Positions 18,059 to 28,700 of a stretch of 64,000 bases of DNA are shown here, one piece after another. The notes beneath the pieces were generated by a model. That model ran no database searches. It had not been told where the DNA came from and was given only the letters and a program-made list of their open reading frames with translations. The stretch is from Ignavibacteria bacterium. GTDB lineage: Bacteria > Bacteroidota > Ignavibacteria > Ignavibacteriales > Ignavibacteriaceae. The position numbers and the translations under genes are program-made. Each line of letters begins with the position of its first letter. Position 1 is the stretch's first letter. The stretch lies in contig JAFLBV010000001.1 in NCBI GenBank assembly GCA_017302895.1, positions 682,001 through 746,000 of the forward strand. The letters run 5' to 3'.

Positions 18059-20041
18059 TTAACTCTCTTTTTTTGCTCTCATTGCATCCCAGATCACATA
18101 TCCGCAAAGGAGGGCAAACATGAAGAGACCAACAAACATGGCACCGTTGGATTCAACCCAGTGCGTTGCCATTAGATCCACATCGAAATATTTCATTACT
18201 GCACTTATTACACCCATTAATGCACCACCGGCTATAAAGCCTGATGCGATAAGTGTTCCGCGTTCTCTACGGGCTGTGTTAAGATCTTCATCTTTACTGC
18301 GGGTTGAAACGATGTGTGCAAGGATACCACCGATGAGAATCGGCGTGTTGAGTTCGAGAGGAATATACATCCCCAGTGCGAATGCAAGAGCAGGAACTTT
18401 GATCATGGTAAGGATCAGAGCCATGGCAGCACCGGCGATATAGAGCATCCAGGGAGCATCTTTTCCTGACATCAAAGGCTCGATAACTGCAGCCATTGCG
18501 TTTGCCTGAGGAGCCTGAAGTGCATTGTCACCTTTGAAGCCGTATGCTTCATTAAGAACCATGATGATAAGTCCGACCACTGCTGCCGAGGCTGCAGTTC
18601 CGACAAATTTCCATGTCTGCTGCTTGTAAGGTGAACTTCCCAGCCAGTAACCTATCTTAAGATCGGTGATGAACGCACCTGCACATGAAAGTGCGGTACA
18701 AACCGCTCCACCAATCAAGAGGGCTGTTACCATTCCTTCTTTTCCTTTGATTCCGAATGAAATCAGAATAATTGAAGAAAGAATCAGGGTCATGAGTGTC
18801 ATACCTGAAACAGGGTTTGTACCCACGATTGCAATAGCATTGGCCGCAACTGTTGTGAAAAGGAATGAAATGATCATTACAATGAGAAGTCCGATCAGAG
18901 CATCTCCCCAGCTTCCGGTAACTCCAAAGTTGAAGAAAAGAAGGAGGGCCAAACCAACAGCAAGAATACCTGAAACGATGACGAACATTGGAAGGTCTTT
19001 TTCGGTACGAAGTGCACCGGATGCAGCAGCCCTTCCACCACCGATTTCTTTGGCAGCAAGTTTGAATGCTCCCGCAATAATTCCGGAGGAACGGACGATA
19101 CCGATAATTCCTGCCATGGCAATGCCACCGATACCGATATGACGGACATAATTTCTGAAAATCTGTTCAGCCGACATATCCTTTATCAATATTGTTACAT
19201 TGGCACCAAATGGAGCTACGAGTCCCTGACCGATGTAATAAACCACAGGAATAAGGAGGTACCATGAAACGAATGAGCCTGCGGCTATGATTGCGGCATA
19301 CTTAAGACCTACAATAAAACCGAGTCCTGTAACGGCAGCACCAATATTTATATTGAAAACAAGTTTGTATTTGTCATAAAGCATATCGCCAATTGGTAAA
19401 ACTTTTGTGGAGAAAGTTTCGCTCCACCATCCAAAAGTGGCGATAATAAAATCGTAAACACCACCGACAAGTCCTGAAGAAACCAGAACAAGTGCCTGTG
19501 AACCACCCTTTTCACCCGCAACCAGCACTTCTGTTGTTGCTGTGGCTTCAGGGAAGGGGAATTTACCGTGCATATCGGCGACGAAATATTTTCTAAAGGG
19601 TATGAGGAACAATATTCCGAGAAATCCACCAAGAAGTGAAGAGAGGAAAACCTGAAGGAAAGTGGCTTCAAGATCGAGGATGTAGAGGGCAGGTATCGTA
19701 AAAATGGCACCCGCGACTACAGCACCTGAAGTGGCACCTACCGACTGGATGATCACATTCTCACCCAAAGCATTTTTTCTTTTCAGAAGTGTCGACAGAC
19801 CAACCGCAATAATTGCAATCGGGATTGCCGCCTCGAAAACCTGTCCGATCTTAAGACCAAGATAGGCTGCCGCTGCAGAAAAGAGCACTGCCATTAACAA
19901 TCCCAATGATATAGTGTAAACATTAACCTCGGGAACGATAGCGAGTGGCGACATGATTGGCTGGTATTTTTCACCAGGCTTCAACTCGGAATAAGCATTT
20001 TTTGGAAGTCCTTTGACCTCCCCGGAAGAATGTCCGCTCAT
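18059..20041 (-). CDS. OPT family oligopeptide transporter
   Basis: 660 residues with about 15 hydrophobic membrane segments. Inner-membrane, probably proton-driven symporter of the oligopeptide transporter superfamily (bacterial OPT). Visible family features are an N-terminal S-A-A-A-A-Y-L-G-L-K-I-G-Q-V-F-E-A and the region F-P-E-A-T-A-T-T-E-V-L after a loop. Substrates in bacteria are poorly known; peptides or metal chelates are possible. GGAG precedes the ATG at good spacing. Single gene with its own terminator. Confidence 0.93.
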   Translation of the reverse strand: MSGHSSGEVKGLPKNAYSELKPGEKYQPIMSPLAIVPEVNVYTISLGLLMAVLFSAAAAYLGLKIGQVFEAAIPIAIIAVGLSTLLKRKNALGENVIIQSVGATSGAVVAGAIFTIPALYILDLEATFLQVFLSSLLGGFLGILFLIPFRKYFVADMHGKFPFPEATATTEVLVAGEKGGSQALVLVSSGLVGGVYDFIIATFGWWSETFSTKVLPIGDMLYDKYKLVFNINIGAAVTGLGFIVGLKYAAIIAAGSFVSWYLLIPVVYYIGQGLVAPFGANVTILIKDMSAEQIFRNYVRHIGIGGIAMAGIIGIVRSSGIIAGAFKLAAKEIGGGRAAASGALRTEKDLPMFVIVSGILAVGLALLLFFNFGVTGSWGDALIGLLIVMIISFLFTTVAANAIAIVGTNPVSGMTLMTLILSSIILISFGIKGKEGMVTALLIGGAVCTALSCAGAFITDLKIGYWLGSSPYKQQTWKFVGTAASAAVVGLIIMVLNEAYGFKGDNALQAPQANAMAAVIEPLMSGKDAPWMLYIAGAAMALILTMIKVPALAFALGMYIPLELNTPILIGGILAHIVSTRSKDEDLNTARRERGTLIASGFIAGGALMGVISAVMKYFDVDLMATHWVESNGAMFVGLFMFALLCGYVIWDAMRAKKES

Positions 20042-20126
20042 TTGATCTCCGTAATTGGTATTTAGAATAATTATCGAATAAGAAAATTAATGCAATATTA
20101 AATAATGAACTATTGCATTACACAAA

Positions 20127-20153
20127 ATTACTGCATTATTGGATTACTGCATT
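20127..20153. repeat. Octamer repeat tract, second copy, inverted relative to 8.27 kb
   Basis: Read on the minus strand it is AATGCAGT, AATCCAAT, AATGCAGT, AAT, following a terminator T-run exactly as at 8265. The copy at 8.27 kb differs by one inserted AATGCAAT unit. More degenerate units (AATGCAAT) continue to about 20091. Confidence 0.85.
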
Positions 20154-20194
20154 AAAAAAAAGACCGGCCGCCTCAAATGAATGAAACAGCCGGT
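20154..20194 (-). terminator. Rho-independent terminator of the nifJ / dihydroorotate-dehydrogenase-like unit
   Basis: ACCGGC (20163-20168) pairs with GCCGGT (20189-20194). On the minus strand the stem is followed by a T-run, then by the octamer repeat. Confidence 0.75.
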
Positions 20195-20244
20195 GGTAAG
20201 AAACAAACAACTACCGCCTTCTTACAAAGCGGACGATGATAGCA

Positions 20245-21237
20245 CTATAATTTGACCGAGCTGATTACTTTCATATAGTTGGCTCTTTCATATTGAGAGG
20301 GGTCGCCAACATTCATGTAGCTCATTGAACCACGCATGTCTTCCACCGAGTTGTACTCGTTGGCTTCCATCCAGAATTTCATTTTTGCAAGTACATCAGA
20401 AATGTGGTTTGGTCCAAACTTCAGGATACTCGACATCATTTGTGTGACCTTGGCACCAACCATGATCATTTTGATGACATCTTTTTCACTGTAGATACCG
20501 CTCGTGGCAGCGAGGTCGCAGTCGAGTCTGCCGTAAAGAACACCAATCCAGCGGAGAGGAAGTCTCATCGCCATCGGAGTGCTCAGTAGGACATTGGGCA
20601 CCACTTCGAGATTTTCCAGATCGATATCGGGCTGGTAGAATCTGTTGAAGAGTACGAGACCGTCTGCACCGGCTTTGTCAAGCTGGTCAGCCATCCATGC
20701 AGTTGAACTGAAGAAAGGGCTCAGTTTCACTGCAACAGGGATTTTCACATTTCTTTTAACTTCTTTTATTATGTCGATGTAGAGCTGTTCAATTTCCCTG
20801 CCGTCGGTGTTGAAATCGGTGGCAAGTTTGTAGATGTTCAACTCGAGTGCATCGGCACCGGCTTCTTCCATGTTGTGAGCATATTTTACCCATCCGCCCA
20901 AAGATTTACCATTGAGGCTGGCAATTATCGGGATGTCTGTGGCTTCTTTAGCCTTACGGATGAGATCGAGATACTCTTCGGGACCGGCTTTATATTCGAT
21001 ATGGTCGGGGAAGTAAGTCGTGGCTTCTGCATAACTTTCGTTATGCGCTGTTGTATAATAATGATTGGCAAGGGATTCTTTTTCAATCTGCTCCTCGAAG
21101 AGTGAATAGAGCACCACAGCAGCAGCACCTGCATCTTCGAGAGCCTTAATTGATGAAATCTCCTGAGAAATTGGACCCGCGGATGGAACCACAGGGTTTT
21201 TAAGTTTCATGCCAAGATATGTTGTTGTCAGATCCAT
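20245..21237 (-). CDS. Dihydroorotate dehydrogenase-like FMN protein
   Basis: 330 residues. TIM-barrel protein of the dihydroorotate/dihydropyrimidine dehydrogenase type. Visible: L-K-N-P-V-V-P-S-A-G-P near residue 15, I-I-A-S-L-N-G near 105, G-A-D-A-L-E-L-N-I-Y near 130, K-L-S-P-F-F near 170. A classical PyrD would have N-x-S-x-P-N, replaced here by E-L-N-I-Y, and the usual catalytic Cys or Ser loop is not obvious, so pyrimidine synthesis is not certain. It follows nifJ by 44 bases on the same strand, and this pairing suggests a redox role with NifJ. AAGGA precedes the ATG. Confidence 0.85.
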   Translation of the reverse strand: MDLTTTYLGMKLKNPVVPSAGPISQEISSIKALEDAGAAAVVLYSLFEEQIEKESLANHYYTTAHNESYAEATTYFPDHIEYKAGPEEYLDLIRKAKEATDIPIIASLNGKSLGGWVKYAHNMEEAGADALELNIYKLATDFNTDGREIEQLYIDIIKEVKRNVKIPVAVKLSPFFSSTAWMADQLDKAGADGLVLFNRFYQPDIDLENLEVVPNVLLSTPMAMRLPLRWIGVLYGRLDCDLAATSGIYSEKDVIKMIMVGAKVTQMMSSILKFGPNHISDVLAKMKFWMEANEYNSVEDMRGSMSYMNVGDPSQYERANYMKVISSVKL

Positions 21238-21281
21238 TTTATTTTCCTTAAAATCAGGTTAATCGTTTCTTGAAACCGTAA

Positions 21282-24200
21282 TTAATTGTTAACATTTGGG
21301 TTTTGGTTCGCCATGTTTTCATACATTTTCCAACGCTTGGAAACATCTTCCTGAGCTTCGTCCATCAATCTGGCGGCAGCTTCGGGATGCGATTTTGTCA
21401 ACATTTTATATCTGGTTTCAAGATATGCGTAATCTTTGAAAGGAATCTTCATGCCCTTTGAGTCGAGGCTGAAAGGATTCTTTCCTTCTGCAACGAGATC
21501 AGGATTATACCTGAAGAGCTGCCAGTGACCTGAATCAACTGCCGCTTTCTGGTTTCTGGTAGCGGTTGACATGTCGATACCATGAGCGATACAGTGGCTG
21601 TAGGCAATGATCAAGGATGGTCCGTCATAAGCTTCGGCTTCGATGAATGCCTTTACTGTGTGAGCGTCGTTTGCACCCATCGCAACTTTGGCAACATAAA
21701 CATTACCGTAGCTCATAGCCATCAGTGCAAGATCTTTTTTCGCAGCAAGTTTACCACCCGAAGCAAATTTTGCAACAGCGGCTCTTGGTGTCGATTTTGA
21801 CATCTGACCACCAGTATTTGAATACACTTCGGTATCGAGAACGAGAACATTTACATTTTTGCCCGATGCGAGCACATGATCGAGACCGCCGTAACCGATA
21901 TCGTAAGCCCATCCGTCACCACCCATGATCCAAACTGATTTCTTCACGAGATAGTCAGCAAGGCTCTTGAGGTTGATTGCGTCGAATTTAAGGTCTTCAT
22001 CAGATGTTGAATTTTCGATTTCTGCAAGCTTTGTTTTCAGTTCTTCCACTCTTGCTCTCTGGTCTCTGATACCGGCTTCAGTTTTCTGATCTGCATTAAG
22101 GAGGTCGAAAACGAGTCTGTCACCGATTTTTTCGCCGAGTTTTACGAGAAGAATTCTTGCCTGCTCGTTAAACTGGTCGATCGAAAGTTTGAAACCGTAT
22201 CCAAATTCAGCGTTGTCTTCGAAGAGGGAGTTTGACCATGCGGGTCCGCGTCCGTCTTTGTTTTTGCTCCACGGTGTTGTTGGCAGGTTACCGCCATAGA
22301 TTGATGAACAGCCTGTTGCGTTGGCAACCACTGCCCTGTCACCGTATAGCTGGCTGACGAGTTTTACATAAGGAGTTTCACCGCAACCTGAGCATGCACC
22401 CGAGAACTCAAACAATGGCTCGAGGAACTGTGAATCTTTTACCGTGTTCAGCTTAAGATCAGTTCTGTCCCATTCAGGAATATCAAGGAAGAAATCCCAG
22501 TTTAAGCGTTCGGTTTCACGAAGCGGAAGCTGTGGCTGCATGTTGATAGCTTTGAATCTTACTTCTCTCTTGTTTTTGGCAGGACAGAATTCGACGCAAA
22601 GTCCGCAACCCGTACAATCTTCAACTGCGACCTGAATTGTGTAATAGAGGCCTTCACCGTGTTCTTTTGCTTTGAAAGGAACTGCTTTGAAGGTTTCAGG
22701 AGCTTTGTCAAGCTGATCTTTTGAATAAATTTTTGCTCTAATCGAAGCATGAGGGCAGATGAGTGCACATTTGTTACACTGAATACAAACATCAGCGTCC
22801 CAAACGGGAACTTCAAGGGCTATGTTTCTTTTTTCGTATTTGGTTGTTCCGGTCGGGAATGTACCATCCACGGGCATAAGGCTTACAGGAAGGTCATCAC
22901 CAAAACCGGCAATAATCTTTCCGGTTACATTCTTTACAAATTCGGGTGAATTTGCAGGAACCGCGTCACGGATATTGAATTTTGATGTAATTACATTCGG
23001 CACTTCCACTTCAAAAAGGTTATCGAGTGTTCTGTCAACCGAGTCAAAATTCATCTGAACGATCTTTTCGCCTTTTGAACCATAGGTTTTCTTGATAGCG
23101 TACTTGATCATTTCGATTGCTTTTTCCTTTGGAAGGATTTTCGAAATTGCAAAAAAGCAGGTCTGCATGATGGAGTTGATTCTTCCGCCCATGCCCGTTT
23201 CGTTGGCAACTTTGTAAGCATCGATAATGTAGAATTTCATCTTCTTTTCGATGAGGGTTTTCTGAACATTCTCAGGAAGTGTATCCCAGACCTCTTCTTT
23301 GGAAGCGGGAGTGTTCAGAAGGAATGAAGCACCTTCAACTGCATCGCGAAGCATGTCAGTAGTCTCGAGGAAGACTGTCTGATGGCATGCAACGAAATTT
23401 GCACGGTTGATGAGGTAGCTTGATTTGATTTTCTTTGGTCCAAACCTCAGGTGGGATGTAGTCATCGAACCCGATTTTTTCGAATCGTAAACAAAGTAAC
23501 CCTGTGCGTAGAAGTCGGTGCCTTCACCGATAATCTTGATGGAGTTTTTGTTTGCTCCAACTGTTCCGTCAGCACCAAGTCCGTAGAATTTACCTTTGAA
23601 TGTATCTTCGTTTTCAACGGAGAATGAAGGATCGAATTCGAGACTTGTATTGGTTACATCTTCCTTTATTCCCACGGTGAAGTGGTTTTTAGGTTTGGAT
23701 TTTCCGAGTTCGTCATACACTGATTTAATCATTGCAGGTGTGAACTCTTTTGAAGAGAGACCATATCTTCCGCCGACTATTTTAGGGAATGCGAAAGGCA
23801 GGGTTCCTTCGTTAAAGGTTTCGGCTATTGCGCTAACAACATCCAAGTAGAGAGGTTCTCCCGATGCTCCCGGCTCTTTTGTCCTGTCAAGTACACCAAT
23901 AACTTTTACGGTTTTGGGTATTGCTGCTATAAAATGTTTCATTGAGAAAGGTCTGTAGAGTCTTACTTTCAAGACACCGACTTTTTCTCCGGCTGCTGTA
24001 AGGTGTTCCACGGTTTCTTCAACCGCTTCAGCGCCTGAACCCATAATGATGATTACTTTTTCTGCATCCGGTGCACCGTAATAATCGTAAAGGTTATACT
24101 GTCTGCCTGTAAGCTTAGCAAACTTGTCCATGTATTTTTGAACGATATCAGGACATGCATTATAAAACGGATTTACAGTTTCTCTGCCCTGGAAGTAAAC

Positions 24201-24869
24201 ATCAGGGTTTTGAGCTGTTCCGCGAAGAACTGGTGCGTCAGGATTCAGACCTCTTTTTCTGTGTTCGAACACAAGTCTCTGATCGATCATATGTTTCATA
24301 TCATCGGGGGTAAGCTGCTCAATTTTGGCAACTTCGTGTGATGTTCTGAAACCATCGAAGAAGTGGATGAACGGTACTCTTGCTTCAAGCGTTGCAGCCT
24401 GTGCTATAAGAGCAAAGTCCATTACTTCCTGAACTGAATTTGAGGAGAGGAGTGCCCAACCTGTTGAACGGGTTGACATAACATCACTGTGATCGCCAAA
24501 AATTGACAAAGCGGATGCAGCTATTGAACGGGCTGACACATGAAATACTGTGGAAGTCAGTTCACCGGCAATTTTAAACATGTTAGGGATCATCAATAGA
24601 AGACCCTGTGATGCTGTGAAGGTGGTTGTAAGTGAACCTGTCTGAAGTGCGCCGTGCACACTTCCGGAGGCTCCGCCCTCACTTTGAAGTTCAGAGACAG
24701 ATGGTGTAATTCCCCAGATGTTTTTTCTTCCTTCCGATGCCCATGCATCGCACCATTCTGCCATGTTAGACGAAGGAGTAATAGGGTATATTGCTATCAC
24801 TTCGTTAGTGTGATAGGCTACATATCCCGCCGCCTCATTTCCGTCAATAGTTACTTTTTTTCTTTCCAT
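21282..24869 (-). CDS. nifJ: Pyruvate:ferredoxin (flavodoxin) oxidoreductase
   Basis: 1195 residues, the full-length single-chain enzyme. Oxidises pyruvate with CoA to acetyl-CoA and CO2, passing electrons to ferredoxin or flavodoxin; reversible. Order: N-terminal POR domain (Y-P-I-T-P-S-S-N-M-A-E near 30), CoA-binding domain II, the gamma-type domain III (about 410-630), a two-cluster ferredoxin domain (C-I-Q-C-N-K-C near 690 and C-T-G-C-G-L-C near 750), and the TPP domain (G-C-G-E-T-P-Y, then G-D-G-W-A-Y-D-I-G near 985 and N-T-G-G-Q-M-S-K-S-T). A sigma-54 promoter lies 47 bases upstream, and the dihydroorotate-dehydrogenase-like gene follows. Oxygen-sensitive enzyme, so it indicates anaerobic metabolism. 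Confidence 0.98.
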   Translation of the reverse strand: MERKKVTIDGNEAAGYVAYHTNEVIAIYPITPSSNMAEWCDAWASEGRKNIWGITPSVSELQSEGGASGSVHGALQTGSLTTTFTASQGLLLMIPNMFKIAGELTSTVFHVSARSIAASALSIFGDHSDVMSTRSTGWALLSSNSVQEVMDFALIAQAATLEARVPFIHFFDGFRTSHEVAKIEQLTPDDMKHMIDQRLVFEHRKRGLNPDAPVLRGTAQNPDVYFQGRETVNPFYNACPDIVQKYMDKFAKLTGRQYNLYDYYGAPDAEKVIIIMGSGAEAVEETVEHLTAAGEKVGVLKVRLYRPFSMKHFIAAIPKTVKVIGVLDRTKEPGASGEPLYLDVVSAIAETFNEGTLPFAFPKIVGGRYGLSSKEFTPAMIKSVYDELGKSKPKNHFTVGIKEDVTNTSLEFDPSFSVENEDTFKGKFYGLGADGTVGANKNSIKIIGEGTDFYAQGYFVYDSKKSGSMTTSHLRFGPKKIKSSYLINRANFVACHQTVFLETTDMLRDAVEGASFLLNTPASKEEVWDTLPENVQKTLIEKKMKFYIIDAYKVANETGMGGRINSIMQTCFFAISKILPKEKAIEMIKYAIKKTYGSKGEKIVQMNFDSVDRTLDNLFEVEVPNVITSKFNIRDAVPANSPEFVKNVTGKIIAGFGDDLPVSLMPVDGTFPTGTTKYEKRNIALEVPVWDADVCIQCNKCALICPHASIRAKIYSKDQLDKAPETFKAVPFKAKEHGEGLYYTIQVAVEDCTGCGLCVEFCPAKNKREVRFKAINMQPQLPLRETERLNWDFFLDIPEWDRTDLKLNTVKDSQFLEPLFEFSGACSGCGETPYVKLVSQLYGDRAVVANATGCSSIYGGNLPTTPWSKNKDGRGPAWSNSLFEDNAEFGYGFKLSIDQFNEQARILLVKLGEKIGDRLVFDLLNADQKTEAGIRDQRARVEELKTKLAEIENSTSDEDLKFDAINLKSLADYLVKKSVWIMGGDGWAYDIGYGGLDHVLASGKNVNVLVLDTEVYSNTGGQMSKSTPRAAVAKFASGGKLAAKKDLALMAMSYGNVYVAKVAMGANDAHTVKAFIEAEAYDGPSLIIAYSHCIAHGIDMSTATRNQKAAVDSGHWQLFRYNPDLVAEGKNPFSLDSKGMKIPFKDYAYLETRYKMLTKSHPEAAARLMDEAQEDVSKRWKMYENMANQNPNVNN

Positions 24870-25161
24870 TTTCTTACCATCGGTTATTTTTCGTGAATAA
24901 AAATCAATTCAATGATGCAAATATTGTGCCAAAACAATAAAGGCTCTTTTTCAAGGTTTTTCGTCACTTTTTGCCAATAATGAAAAAATGTTTGCCGGAT
25001 TTGTTAAGATATTCTTAAATTTTAGAAGAAGATTGTATTCGAAGTGCCAATAAAATCCCTTTTCAGGGTTTGCCGCAGGCGTAAAACGGAAAATTCGAAT
25101 TGTTTTTTTGATCGCTGATAATTAAATTTTCATTTATTCACTTTAAATCAGACAACCAAAT
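24870..25161. promoter_or_regulatory. Divergent intergenic region between nifJ and the DUF1648 gene
   Basis: 292 AT-rich bases. It holds the sigma-54 promoter for nifJ (24916-24932). Upstream of the plus-strand gene no clear promoter or ribosome site was found. Confidence 0.5.
24916..24932 (-). promoter_or_regulatory. Sigma-54 (RpoN) promoter of nifJ
   Basis: On the minus strand: TTGGCAC-AATAT-TTGCA, a full match to the -24/-12 consensus with GG and GC ten bases apart. Transcription should start near 24905, about 36 bases before the nifJ ATG. Confidence 0.8.
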
Positions 25162-25656
25162 TTGGAAACAAAAAACAGGCCCCGGATAGAACTTGAAAGT
25201 TCTGTTGCAGACAAAATTGTCGAGGTTGTATCTGCCACTGTACTTTTGACAATAAGTGTACTATTTCTGTTTCAGTACCCTTCTGTTGATGAAAGAGTGC
25301 CGATGCATTATGACTTCTCAGGAAATGTTGACCGTATGGGAGACAAAGCAGAATTGTTTTTCCTTTTTGGAATACTAATTTTACTCTACGCCGGTATGAC
25401 AATCGCACAAAGATTCCCGCATTCGTTTAACTATCTGACAGAAATCACCCGCGAAAATGCCCTGCGACAATATACAACCGCTGTCAGAATGATCCGCTGG
25501 CTAAAAATGATGCTTGTGTGTTTATTCTCGTTTATCATCGCCAAAACCATTTTCCCGGTTTACATCAGCGACGAAGTTTTCTTTGCGGTGATAATAACAT
25601 TCATTGTCATAACCTTCATTCAGATGATCGGATATTTCATAAAATCGGGCAAATAA
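25162..25656 (+). CDS. DUF1648 membrane protein
   Basis: 164 residues with four hydrophobic segments (about 22-42, 66-84, 114-132, 138-156). After the first helix comes V-P-M-H-Y-D-F-S-G-N-V-D-R-M-G, the DUF1648 signature, also seen next to SdpI-type immunity proteins. The only possible start is a TTG at 25162 because an in-frame stop lies at 25144; no good ribosome site precedes it, so expression may be low or the start misread. The membrane topology is clear, but no function can be stated. Confidence 0.75.
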   Translation: METKNRPRIELESSVADKIVEVVSATVLLTISVLFLFQYPSVDERVPMHYDFSGNVDRMGDKAELFFLFGILILLYAGMTIAQRFPHSFNYLTEITRENALRQYTTAVRMIRWLKMMLVCLFSFIIAKTIFPVYISDEVFFAVIITFIVITFIQMIGYFIKSGK

Positions 25657-25684
25657 AAAAGCCCCCGGCATTTCCTCCGGAGGC
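25655..25684 (-). terminator. Rho-independent terminator of the adhesin gene
   Basis: On the minus strand GCCTCCGG pairs with CCGGGGGC (one mismatch) and is followed by TTTTTT. It lies 33 bases past the adhesin stop and may also act on the convergent DUF1648 gene. Confidence 0.8.
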
Positions 25685-25716
25685 TCACAATAACGCAGAA
25701 ACCTGGTATTAACTAA

Positions 25717-28700
25717 CTATTTCATTAAAATCATTTTTTTGGAAATGACATTGGTTCCTGCTGACAGTCTGTAAATATATATACCGCTTGGAAGCTGTTT
25801 TGCATCGAATTTTACGGAGTATCTTCCTGCTTCCAACTCCCCTGTCGCAAGCGTGCTGACCATTTCACCGAGAACATTATAAATCGAAAGATTCACATTC
25901 ACTTTTAATGGAATGGAGAATTCGATTACTGTCTCCGGATTGAATGGATTCGGGTAGTTATCTGACAGAACGAAACCTGCAGGACTATATGTCGTTTCAA
26001 TCTCTTTAACCGAAGTCGGAGAGTCGTTTCTGAGAATTCCGCCATCTGAGGTGGCAGCAAACAACCTGCCGTTTGATTGATCGAAACTGATTGCACTTAC
26101 CTTCACACCTTTCAATCCGATATAATTCCAGGCTGAAGCAGGGGCATCTGTTGAGGTGATATGTGCAAAATAAACACCGTTATTCCAGGAGCTGACGAAA
26201 ACATTGTCTCCGTTATCAACAGAAACCGAGTAAATGTGCGTTGCAGCTATTCCGGAGGTTTGTGGTTGCCACGAGTTTCCACCATCGGCAGAGAGATAGA
26301 GACCATTCCCGTAGGTTCCTGCAACAATTATGCCTGTGGAAGTAGTACCGAGTGACCAGACATGCGGATAGTTCATTGCTGTTGAGTTCCAGTTTTGTCC
26401 GCCATCAACACTCTTGTATATACTGCCTCCGAATGTACCGGCGTAAATATTGCCGCTGTTATCTTTCGTGAGAGCCTGAACTGATTTGATAATCATACCG
26501 CTGCTTGCATCAACCCAGTTTGCACCGTTGTCAGTCGATTTATAAACTCCTTGACCCCATAGACCGGCATAAAGTGTATTATCATGGAATAAAAGAGAAC
26601 GGACATCGTACTGTGGAAGTGAAGTGGAATTCCAGTTTACTCCGTTGTCACCTGAACGGAAAACGCCTCTTTCGGTTGCGGCATAGAAATCACCGTTTGG
26701 TGTTTGAACCAGACTCCAGATGTAGGCGACATTCATACCGTTGTTGATAACAGAGAATGTAAGTCCCTGATCAGTTGATCTTAGAATTTTTCCACCCCAG
26801 GTACCTGCAATCATAGACCCGTCCTGTGCCCGCATAAAAGTCCAGATAAAATATTCCTGACTTACAGAACCGACATATTGCCAGTTTCCGGTATTTATTG
26901 ATCCACCACCTCCGGCGTGCGTTCCCCTGACATGAACGCTTGCTGCGGAATAATCATCCTCGTTCTCCCCTCCCGATCCCGGGTTTGAATCCACATCGAG
27001 CTGGTCGCATCTGATAATTTCTGCAATATTTGTTATTGTTGTGTCAAGGGGAATGTTTCCGATGAAATTTGCAAGATTATACTGTGCTCCGCCGGAAAGA
27101 GACTTGCATATCATCTGTCCGTGTTGAACACCGCTAATAAAGTTTACATCCGCTAATGGTGCAAGAACGGAACCGGTTACATCAATTGACTGAATTGTTA
27201 TCTTCTTTGCATCGTGAAAATTAAACATGCAGTTTGTTATTGGTGTACCTGACACAACGAGATTACCACCCCAGTCGATGCTGTCTCCGGCCACATTGAT
27301 AAGAGCAACCGAACCATTGGGTACATTTACATATACTTCCTGAGTCTGGGTCATCTGTGCGGCAGTAACTGAGAATGTGTTTAAGAACGGATCTGCACCG
27401 TTAAGTGTCAGGGTAACTCCGGACATGGTTGTTGAACCGTTTGTTGTGTAACCGGCCAGTTGTGTTGAAAGAGCGGTAAGGTATGCACCCGCTGCATTGA
27501 AATCGACCGGATTTCCTTGCCTCAGAGTACCGTCCACTATCCCAACCTGTTGAGAAACTGTTCCCGATGTACCGTAAACCACATTGCCTCCGGTTACATT
27601 TCCTGAAGCAAATGTAAGATGTCTTCCAACCACCAGCACATCAACTGTTCCCCCCGAAGCGGGAAGGAGATCACCGACACTGAAGTTGGAGAAAAACCCG
27701 TCTCTTCCGACTGCCACTTTCCCCTCCACATCCGCGGTTGGCTGATTCATGTCCTGAAGAGTAAATACATTGTATCCTTCTGCAGCACCGAGACTGAAAA
27801 GATAATTTGCAGCGACATCAACTTTTACTGTTACAGCAAGCGAAGCGTTGGCACCATTGGCAAGGTTCCCGATTGTCCATTCACCGCTTGCGGAGTTGAA
27901 GCTGCCTTGTGAGGCACTCGAACTGATGTAAGTAAGACCACCCGGCAGAAAATCCTTCGCTACCACCCCTGAAGCGGGCGAAGGTCCTGCATTGGAAACA
28001 GAGATTGTGAATGTGACATTTTCGCCATTATTAGGATTTGCATTACTTACTGTTTTTGTCAGACTAATATCGACTCTTTCTGTCCACTCAAGGTTTATCG
28101 ATGTATTCTTTTGAGCCGTGGCCGGTGTGGCGAGCACAATTTTTTGGAATAAGTTTGGTTGTACCTGGTGAACATATCTCGTTCCCTGGGGAATTGTTAT
28201 GACGGCAGTTGCAGTAAGAGTCACATTCTTCGCAGAGCCGGGATTTAGTGTCACTGCTGGTGTCGTGCCCGTTGCATCGGTTGTAACAACCGTTTGACTA
28301 AGTGACCCGGCAGAAACAGAAAGCGTAACTTGTCTGTTTGCAACAGGTCGTGCAAGTTCATCAAATACTTTAATTCTAAACTGAGCATCTGTTCCTGTAA
28401 AATACTGGTTTGCTGACGGAAGAATTATCAAGGTTTTTACCGGCACAAAACCATTGGAATTTGCGTTTGCTTCATTAATTATTTCGATGGTTCTTGCCTT
28501 AATATCAGCAGTCTGTATGGTGTTCGGATTAACTCCATCGGCAAAATGCCAGATTGCGAGTTGTATGGCCGCGGCTTCCTTTTGAACCGTCGTCATCGCA
28601 CCTGTATAAGGGTAGGCCTTATATGGATAGTAATTCATCAATATGTAGGTTATTTGTGACGGGGTTGTACCCGAATCTATATAGAGATGAGGTTGTGAAG

